Positions 56,736 through 64,000 of a stretch of DNA of 64,000 nt are shown here, piece by piece (within the stretch, counting starts at the first letter, position 1; each line of letters opens with the position of its first letter). Where the stretch lies: assembly GCA_015680685.1 (NCBI GenBank), contig MNCI01020673.1, positions 275,413 through 339,412 of the forward strand. Direction: 5' to 3'. The notes beneath the pieces were generated by a model. It worked only from the letters and a program-made list of their open reading frames with translations, searched no databases and was not told the origin of the DNA. Made by a program: the position numbers and the translations under genes. This DNA comes from Gnetum montanum (Eukaryota; Streptophyta; Gnetopsida; Gnetales; Gnetaceae).

Positions 56736-59185
56736 GGGGGTAACCCCCACGACTAAACATTTATCTGTGATAAGGATTAATAAGTGGATAATTAGGGTCC
56801 ATGCATGTATGAAACATTGGTAACCATTCATGCCCTAGCCACTGGGTGTCTATTGGTGGTTCAGTGGCTGGGTAGAAAAATCATCAGTCACACACTTGGT
56901 TGTTAAATGTATGATGGGTCAAGGTATGAGGTGTGTGAACATTATGGATAGCTGGCCCATGATTGCACCCTTGGTTAAGATATGGTATTCATGGATTTGT
57001 TTGTCTCTCCACACTTGTCAATTCATTGGTTGGATTTGAGATTGGAGTACTAATGGATGATGGCCCTTGTGTAGGCTCAGAGAATAATGGTGGTGAAAAG
57101 GAAGGTGGTGCACTAGATTAGCATTATGCTAGCTTAGATGATGTGGTGGGTCCATGCATGGTTTGCTTCAATTTATGACCTTTCATCTAGAAGGGGTGTT
57201 TTCTATGTTGTGGTTGAGACCCGCTAGTGTCGGCATGTCTATGCACATGTGCAACACAAGTAGCATTCATTTTTTGATATTGTGGTATGACACCTTTCTA
57301 TGTCCTTGGTGGTGGCATATAATGAGGTGGATTATGAAAACGTCAAGGGTAGGATGGATGGTAAGAGGTGTGAGGTGGAGATCCTTTAAGGGATGTCATG
57401 TATTGAAGGTATTCGAGAGAGTGGTAGTGGCGATTTGAAGTGGAGGACATCGAACTAGTTGGAGAAACAGGGATTTGAACATAATATCCATGAGGTTTCA
57501 GCGGGTACGGCTGATTTGGTGGTGGCCTCCCCCACGACTATGGTTGTTGCCACTATAGTTGATGACCATGTTGAGGCTAGTAATAAGACCCCTTAGGATG
57601 GTATGATCAATTGTGGGACTATCTATAATGACCTTGTGGGAGAGGAAGTCTCTTGGATGTGGCACAAACTTTAGATTTAAGAAACTTGCCCAATACTCCT
57701 ATAAATGCAATAATAAAGGGCATTGGCCCTTTGGATGGTCATATATGCATGGGTTGCATCCATCATCTTCGTCTGTGATGGAGTCTTTAGCCTTACTTTC
57801 TTTAGCCATGTCTCCCTTTTGCCGAAAAGTATTCTTAGTAGTTTTTTGGTTTTTTCCTTTGTTTATTGTGATTGTTTGGATTTTTTTTCATGATCTTCTC
57901 TATGACCATCTCAATAAGAGTTGTGATACTTTTTCATTAATCCATTTGGACATCCTATTAAACTTTGCTTCTAGATCAACAATAGACTTATTTATTAGTA
58001 AAGTTTGTTGTGGAATCACCTTATCAAGAGTAGTTTCATTCTCCTTACCACAAATTTGGACCTTCTTCAATTGAAGAGTTGGGTCCCATTGATGTTTCTT
58101 GACATTCTCCGATTTACATGTCTCTCCTTCTTATTTTTCCATACACTCTATTATCTCTTTGACTTGATGGGCTTGAAGCTCATATAATTTCCCTAGGGCA
58201 TACATCCCAAGGGTTTCCCTTGTTTCATTATGATGCCCATCTATGATGTGGTAAATTTTCTCTTCCTCGAAGAAACCATGGCCTAGGCATCGATTCAATA
58301 AGGCATAATATCTATCTAAGGCCATGTCCAAGGATTCATATTGTTCTTTGTTTCTACTCTTGGATTTGTCTCCTCAAATTGGACACTCTTGCATATGTTT
58401 GGTATTTCTCATTGAAAAGTTCCAACATTGTGAACCATCATTGGATTGAGTTTGGTCTCAACGATCTATACCACATTTAGGCTTTATCAATTAGTATTCT
58501 AGGAAAGATCTTAAGCTTTTGCCATTCACTTTCAATGTTATAGTTAGCATAGGCAACATGGAAGGCTTGTAAATGATGTTGCAGATCTAAATCATAGCCT
58601 CCTACAAATTTTGGAATATTATTCATGTTAAGCTCAAGTAGTCGACTCTTTTTGTGATACCTACGAGATATCTTAATGGCCTTTGTGATATGCATTAGGC
58701 TCTTTGTGGCCAACATGGGTTCATCGTCATCAAACAAATTGTGAGTGAAATCTCTATGTTCATGGTGACTTCTTTGACTTTTTCCATGGGCTCGATTTTG
58801 ATTTTTAATCTTATCCTTTAATGGATCCTTATCTCTATACCTACATTCATCTTCCTCAAAATTACAAGTTGAGGGGGAAGAGAAAGATGAGGAACTAGAA
58901 GGATTACCATGTCTTCTATGGTGTTCCTCAGTGTCCTTTGGTTTATCGTGTCTAAGTTTCCAAGAGGTCTTAGGCCTTGAGGCCTCCCCTAGGAACTATG
59001 TCATCTTCTCTAAGATTATTTGCCTTAGGTGAATGTAGTCTTTGAGTGTCGTCAAGGTGGGCATGGTCATAAGAAGCCATTGCATAAGGTTGATCACTTC
59101 AATCCTCTTCATTGTATATCTCATTATTTCTTTAATGAATGTGTTCACTATACAATGCATAGTCACTTCCATGTGAGACAGACAT
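56736..59185 (-). pseudogene. gag: Gag of copy E with extended Pro/His/Tyr-rich tail
   Basis: Start at the ATG at 59185 (MSVSHGSDYALYSEHIH). The capsid-like block is open at 58737-58477 (SLMHITKAIKISRRYHKKSR, LDLQHHLQAFHVAYANYN, WQKLKIFPRILIDKA). A second piece (58331-58131) has MDMALDRYYALLNRCLGHGF. The knuckle is complete: CNPCIYDHPKGQC at about 57721-57759, the CX2CX3HX4C form of Athila Gag. A long tail rich in Pro, His, Tyr, Ser and Thr follows (HYHSLEYLQYMTSLKGSPPH) and ends near 56740 where the spacer begins. No protease motif follows. Confidence 0.82.
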
Positions 59186-59291
59186 TGTTCTTAATTTATG
59201 ATGTGTGATTTAATAGTTCCTAAAATATATATCGTTAATGCCCTTTTACAGCGATCTGGTATGATATAGCTAATCTAGATAACTAGCACCA

Positions 59292-59310
59292 TCCCTAGTA
59301 ATGGTTCCAA
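59292..59310 (-). other. Primer-binding site, copy E
   Basis: On minus, TTGGAACCATTACTAGGGA directly after the 5' LTR; decayed tRNA-Asp-type site. Confidence 0.75.
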
Positions 59311-60207
59311 TGATGAGTGGCGAGGTACACCTATGCTCAACCATACGAATCACAAGTGTTCACACATGATCTAGTCAAATTCCATGGATGGGACTAGTTA
59401 TGGCATCTAGATCGTTATGCTATGATCATAGTTTGCTATCTTCCCACTTGGACTAGTGGCATCTTTATCACGTATGATTTAGTCCAAAATGAGGCATATG
59501 ATGTGGTCTAATTTCTATGCTACTCCCAATGACGATAAAGAGATAAGTTAATCAAACTAATAAATGATGTAAAACAAGATCTAAACTAGCCTAACATAAG
59601 TGATCAACCAGTTTCTTGGACACATCCTGAACACATATAACACTGCTAAGCTACCAAACGTTAAGCATTGTTAGGTTACCAAGTACTATATGTATGCTCA
59701 AAGTGGTCGTGGTTGTGTTCATTAACAACTAGAAATAAATTGCTTAATTCAAATGCATTTAAGTAGAAAGAATGAAAGTAAAGTACATTAAAGGAAATAG
59801 TAATCTATTCTCAATGTTGCAAGGATTGTCAAAAGAGTTCATTTTATTCTTGTCATACTGCTACACTCAAGTACATTAGTGTACAAACAAAGAACCGTAT
59901 ACACTTAGACTCCTTCTGCAAGCACTCAAAAAATATTTGAACTCTGAGAAAAATAAATGGCAAGAGCTTAACTACTCTGACTGGAAACTAACTTGAAAAT
60001 TGACTTAAAACAGGAGCCCAAGCATTGTATATATAGGCCAGAGTATATACCCCAATGTTAGGTACCCGACATCGCATCCAAGCCTCGATGGCACGTATGT
60101 GATGTCGTGGCTCTAATGTCGCATACCCAATGTCAGCTAAGATAGAAAATAGTGATTCATTAGATGTCAAGGCTTAAATGTCAAGATAAGAAAATCATGA
60201 ATCATCA
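59311..60207 (-). repeat. 5' LTR of copy E
   Basis: 897 bp, TGATGAGTGG...AATCATCA. TATA in reverse at about 60028-60035. U3 microrepeats CCCGACATCGC, CGATGGCACG and CCCAATGTCAGC, matching the 3' LTR. Confidence 0.93.
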
Positions 60208-60448
60208 CCTCTAAATTAGTTCTTAGTCTTAGAGACTCATCCTGCTTGGATTAGCCTATTTCTGTAGTAGGAATCTACCTAACAGATTCCACTTTAGGCT
60301 CCTCTTGAACATGCCTAGTAGCATGCATTGCCTCTACTACTTATTCCTAGGGTTGTTGTTATTACTATTCTTATTGGCCTCTTCATCCATAGGGTTGCTT
60401 CTCATTAGATTGCAATGGCCCTCTTGCTTTTGGTCCTCTTTTGGGCAT
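60208..60448 (-). pseudogene. N-terminal part of the 3' ORF, copy G
   Basis: Starts at the ATG at 60448 (MPKRGPKARGPLQSNEKQPY), homologous to copies B and C. It continues with EEPKVESVR (copy C: EEPKVESI) up to the copy E insertion at 60207. Gln-rich with several stops. Confidence 0.65.
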
Positions 60449-60547
60449 CATCTATGATCATAAATATAACCCATAAGTAGCCCTTTAGTTCATAGCCTCT
60501 ATTTCTTTCAATACCTTCCTTCATTAAATCAGGTTATGTTAATTCCT
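60449..60547 (-). other. Spacer of copy G before the 3' ORF
   Basis: About 100 bp of minus-strand copy G between its 3' ORF start and the copy F insertion. No motif is clearly preserved. Confidence 0.4.
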
Positions 60548-61340
60548 CGATGAATCATGTCAACTGATACGTTAACACACATGTGTCAAAGAAACCCCAT
60601 TGATTCATGGAAAGATGTGTTGACACAATGTCATGTTAGCCTAATAAATGTATATACCCACTATATTTATGACCCGTTATGTCATTAGTGTAGCCAAGTT
60701 CTTATAGTTTTCTTTCTCCAATGTTAGAATATTGTCTGAATGCCTATAGTAGGAACTCAAGAAATCGTATGAATCTTTATTCAAGAATCTTGTACCTAAA
60801 CATATTAACATGACCGACCATAAAGATGAGATTCTTGACATTCCTTGTAGCACTTGAAATAGCTTAATATTTCTTACTTGCACTTTATTATTAATGCACA
60901 TTATATTCTTATTTTAATTAATTAATATATCTAATAATGAACACATAAGGATGATGACTTTGACCATGCTGTTAAATGCTTGGTAATCCTAGTAATGATA
61001 ATTTGGTACACTCAATAATTGATACTTTGTAACCCAGTAGTGTTAATACAAGTTTAGGATGTGTATGGTAAGTGGGCCTAGATGCTTATGTTAGGATAGT
61101 TAGCCTTAGGACTGTTAGATAGTTAGATTAGTAAATTACCAACCATTTATCTTTCTTCAACACTTAGGATAAAAATAAATATAAATAAATATCATATGCC
61201 TTAGCTCAGAATTAATCATATGGATGAGACTACACAAGTGAGAGCTAAGAAAACAACAATCATATTTTTTCAAGTCACCATCTTTACACTTAGGAGCTAA
61301 GTTCATATGGTTGGGTGTAGGGACTACTTGCTACTCATCA
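60548..61340 (+). repeat. 5' LTR of copy F
   Basis: Starts CGATGAATC (TGATGA with one change) and ends CTCATCA. TATA-like sequences at about 60650-60668. The U5 repeats (GGTAATCCTAGTAATG, GGTAACCCAGTAGTG) are at about 60981-61040. It is followed by TTGGTGTCGTTGTTA, the primer site. Confidence 0.78.
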
Positions 61341-61357
61341 TTGGTGTCGTTGTTAAG
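61341..61357 (+). other. Primer-binding site, copy F
   Basis: TTGGTGTCGTTGTTAAG directly after the LTR; decayed tRNA-Asp-type site. Confidence 0.7.
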
Positions 61358-61485
61358 TATTTAGTGTAGCTAAGTGCACTAAGTAGGAAAGATAGTGTTA
61401 TTATAGAAAGATGATGTAAAGATTAATAAACAAAAAATCATTAAGGATATAAGAGTAAGCACAATGTTTCCTAGTAAGAAATGAT

Positions 61486-63817
61486 ATGGATTCTTTTCAT
61501 AGGGATGAATCTCCACCACTTATAGGTGGAACCAATCAAAGACAAGAGGTTCAGACAAGGTTCCAACAACTTCACATTGTTTACATCCATCTAGATCCCT
61601 ATACTCTAGATTTCACCTTCATCCTACATCACGATGAGCAGCTATGATGAAGGAACATGGAAGGCAACATTGTGTTGTTTCCTGACCAATTTATTCCTAC
61701 AATGCTAGTGAACAATCTAGTCAAGTTGGGTATTGTTGAACTTAGTGTAGGATATGGGGTCCAAGATCACATCTACAGGGATTATCATCACACCAATGCC
61801 CAACAAAGGAAGGAAAAATCGACAGATGAAAGCATGATATGAAGCTTCTAAAGGCAAGAGGATCCCAACCCAATTATTCTTGCAACAGCATAAAGGTGAT
61901 AAGGACTTCTTTTTAGGCCAATCCCAATACACCAAATCTCCCCCATTCTTTGATGGGGAGACCGTTAACTAGAGGTTGCAATCCACTATGGAAAACTTGG
62001 GTGACATGAAGAATGGTTCTTAAGACCAAGGGGCCTTAAAAGATGACACCCACAACCATTCACCCAAAAGTAAAAATAACAATAAGCATAAAGAAAAAGA
62101 TAAACACAAGGAATGAGGCAAGGATATAAGAAGGGGATTTAGCAAAAATTATTCTAGTGTTGATTCTCCTTCTTCCTTACCCTCATTGTCTTCCTCATCT
62201 AACTCTGATAAGAGGAGCATAGGCCAGGATAAAAGGAAGAGTAGTCATGATTAGGATGCAGATGAACAATGAGATAAGAATGATTGCAAATCTTGTCAGT
62301 ATAGCAGGGAATAGGGCCAAGAATAATAAGGGAAGGAGCTTCATAAAGAAAGAAGGCATAGTAGAACTCACCATAAGCATCATGGCCATGATAGGGGCCA
62401 CTAAGACAGTTATGACTATGATGAGCCTTTGCTGGCTACTAGAAATTAATTGTTCAATAATAGGTTTTAAACTTACTCTAGAGTATCCAGGTTGCGAAGA
62501 CAAATCTAAGGCTAGAAATAAGGTAATCATGAGTCCTTGGATGTAGCTCTAGGCAAGTGCTATTCTCTTTTACACTGATGCCTAGGCCATGGATACTCCA
62601 AAGGGAGAAGTTGTGCCATATCATAGATGGGCTCGGGACTAAAATAAGAAAAACTCTTAAGGTCTATGCCCAAGGAAGGCTTTTTTAGCTAAGGATCCAT
62701 TAGATCCAAAGACTAATTGTTTAGGTGCGAATGAAGAAGGTGAACTTAAGAAGCAAGAAAGGGTAGAAGAATACAACAGGGATTCCTCCATTTGCAAGAG
62801 GGAGGTTTATCTATGTGATAATGAGGAGGAGGCACCACTTGATGAAGTGGTGTAGAGGAAAACCTTGCTAATATAGAAATATATTACTAAAATATCAACT
62901 AAGCTAGACAAGATGTGAGACTCCTTGGAAGAGAAGTTCTAAATAGCTCTGAAGATTGCAAAGGAATGCAAAGATCAAGGTGGTAGTGGTCACGAAAGAA
63001 GAAAGAAAAAGAATACAAAATAGGAATATTACAAAAATAAGGACAAAGCTGCATCAAAAGTGGAGGTTGTAGATTTTGAAACTAATGATGATGGTTGTTA
63101 CATTTTCCAATACAAATATCCTAAGGAATATTGTCCAGTATTGTCACACTTGCAAGAATGTGGGATGTATTCTTTGAATCCTAGATTGACAAAATGGTAA
63201 GCACCTAGGCAGTTGCCTTATCCACAAGGCAACTATAGGCAATAGTTCCATCAACAACCATATTATCTGAGTGGAGTGCCATCTCAACCTAAAGAGCAAT
63301 ATCAGCAGTGGCAACACCCATAGTCTTAAGAGATGTCACCACCAAGGTAGCAATATCCTTGTTAGTAACCTAATTCCTATGGCTACTATGTCCAGCAACC
63401 TATATCACTACGTGAATCTCCAGTCATGGTTCTTTCTTGTACCACTACTACCCTACAGAATACTATAGAGCACCTTCTTCAAGGAGGAAGTCTCATTTTT
63501 CCTTCTATTCTCCTCAACACTCATCCATTCCTACACTGCTCTCGACAATACCTTTGCCACCTACTTCATTTATGCAAGGCAAACTACCTATGTAGCCACA
63601 AAAAAGAAATGTTATGAGGGTAGTGAATCTATAGCTAGCTACCTAGCATGGTGATCTTGAATCTAAGCTTAACAATACGCTATTTTTTAGAACCAAGAGC
63701 TCCCAAAGCCCTCTCAAACACATGTGGCTACCAACCTTGCTAATTCTACTTTTGAAAGTCATATCAAGCTACCTTCAAACCAAAAATCTTTCCAAATCCA
63801 TACTATCATGTTAACCC
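61486..63817 (+). pseudogene. gag: Gag of copy F
   Basis: Start taken at ATGGATTCTTTTCAT. The N-terminal domain YIHLDPYTLDFTFILHHDEQ and MEGNIVLFPDQFIPTMLVNN parallels copies B and D. A Ser-rich part lies at about 62160-62210. The capsid block is badly decayed and apparently shortened (62440-62620). The helix region lies at 62740-63060. The knuckle has lost its second Cys and His (CYIFQYKYPKEYC) at about 63095-63135. A Gln/Tyr/Pro tail runs to about 63800. The matching sequence stops exactly at 63817. Confidence 0.8.
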
Positions 63818-64000
63818 TGAAACACCGTAAAAAATTGTGAGTCGGCCTCAGGCAAAGATTCGCAATTCAAGCAAGGGCGCATGTCAGAATTCAGAAGGGA
63901 GAATAAGACAGAGCAGCATCAAGGGGCGCATAGCATCGAGTCCTTGACTTCTTGTGCAGATTCCTAATCTTTCTATGCTTTTTCTGTTTACGCTATATCA
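63818..64000 (+). mobile_element. Start of a GC-richer element inserted in copy F
   Basis: Copy F matches copy D up to TATGTTAACCC and then diverges. The new sequence begins TGAAACACCGTAAAAAATTG, which recalls the TGTAACACC start of many plant Ty3/gypsy LTRs. It retains several CpGs (GTCGG, TTCGC, GGGCGC twice, ATCGAG) rare elsewhere in the window, suggesting a younger insertion. Only 183 bp are visible. Confidence 0.5.

Larger units (their letters stand above)
53842..60207 (-). mobile_element. F1-related gag-only LTR element, copy E (inside G)
   Basis: LTRs 53842-54744 and 59311-60207, primer site 59292-59310, and a perfect target duplication CCTCT at 53837-53841 and 60208-60212. The 4.6 kb interior has gag, the spacer and a splice acceptor but no protease, RT, RNase H or integrase. 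LTRs differ by eye at about one site in eight, fewer than in copy B. It resembles non-autonomous TR-GAG elements. Confidence 0.92.
50105..60547 (-). mobile_element. F1 LTR retrotransposon, copy G (3' half, split by E)
   Basis: 3' LTR 50105-50990, then the 3' ORF on minus (51200-53841 and 60208-60448) interrupted by copy E, then a short upstream spacer to 60547 where copy F begins. The rest of G lies beyond F, outside the window. The pentamer at its left edge is TATGT (50100-50104). Confidence 0.82.
60548..63817 (+). mobile_element. F1 LTR retrotransposon, copy F (5' part)
   Basis: 5' LTR, primer site and gag of a further plus-strand copy, inserted in copy G. At 63818 it is cut by the start of another element. 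Protease and pol are not in the window. Confidence 0.82.

Noticed and set aside
56634-58187. Several hydrophobic short frames suggesting membrane proteins
   Set aside because: They are reverse-strand or shifted readings of the Gag tail and spacer of copy E.
62195-62530. Hydrophobic minus-strand frame with apparent membrane segments
   Set aside because: Antisense of the decayed gag of copy F; not conserved in the other copies.

Overview
The window is heterochromatin-like plant nuclear DNA built almost entirely of old, mutually nested LTR retrotransposons, plus one endogenous caulimovirid fragment. I see no ordinary host gene, rRNA, tRNA gene or CRISPR array. Every coding region is broken by stops and frameshifts, mostly CAA/CAG/CGA/TGG codons turned into stops, as expected from long-term C-to-T decay. 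A very large, slowly purged plant genome (for example a gymnosperm) would fit, but the sequence alone does not fix the species.

Two Ty3/gypsy families are present, both Athila-like. Host element H (minus strand) is the oldest layer. It has an LTR (about 48002 to at most 50104), a primer-binding site (47982-47999), leader (47565-47981 and 21255-21385), gag (21254 to about 19500), protease (about 19500-19062) and a small piece of the following polyprotein (6427-6345). It is split by copies A, B and C of the second family. That family (called F1 here) has 0.8-1.0 kb LTRs with TGATGA...TCATCA ends, a tRNA-Asp-type primer-binding site, gag with a CX2CX3HX4C knuckle, protease, Athila-like RT, RNase H and integrase, a 1.5 kb non-coding spacer with splice signals, and in some copies a long coiled-coil ORF in the position of env.

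Layout of F1 copies: A (+, <1-6344, lacks RT/RNase H); B (+, 6428-19061, full length with 3' ORF); C (-, 21386-47564, full length, split by D and by the viral fragment); D (+, 29033-38714, inside C, 3' ORF deleted); G (-, 50105 to beyond 60547, only its 3' half visible); E (-, 53842-60207, inside G, gag-only, with a perfect 5-bp target duplication); F (+, 60548 onward, LTR and gag), itself interrupted at 63818 by the start of a GC-richer, probably younger element. Target-site duplications: E CCTCT/CCTCT, C ATCTT/ATTTT, B TTTAT/CCTAT, D ACAGT/ATGGT; mismatches are transitions. Relative order: H first, then A, B and C, then D and the viral fragment inside C; separately G, then E inside G and F next to it, then the 63818 element.

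The endogenous caulimovirid (about 24500-27737, +) sits inside the 3' ORF of copy C. It keeps capsid-region remnants, an aspartic protease, a nearly continuous reverse transcriptase, the end of RNase H and a further ORF of unknown function. Most of the thumb/RNase H is lost at a short direct repeat.

The most interesting features are the F1 3' ORF (a domain resembling the putative plant transposon protein family followed by coiled coils), its conserved branch point and splice acceptor, a possible internal promoter built of LTR-like microrepeats, the gag-only copy E, and the virus-in-retrotransposon-in-retrotransposon nesting. Two small duplications flank single Ns and look like assembly artefacts.
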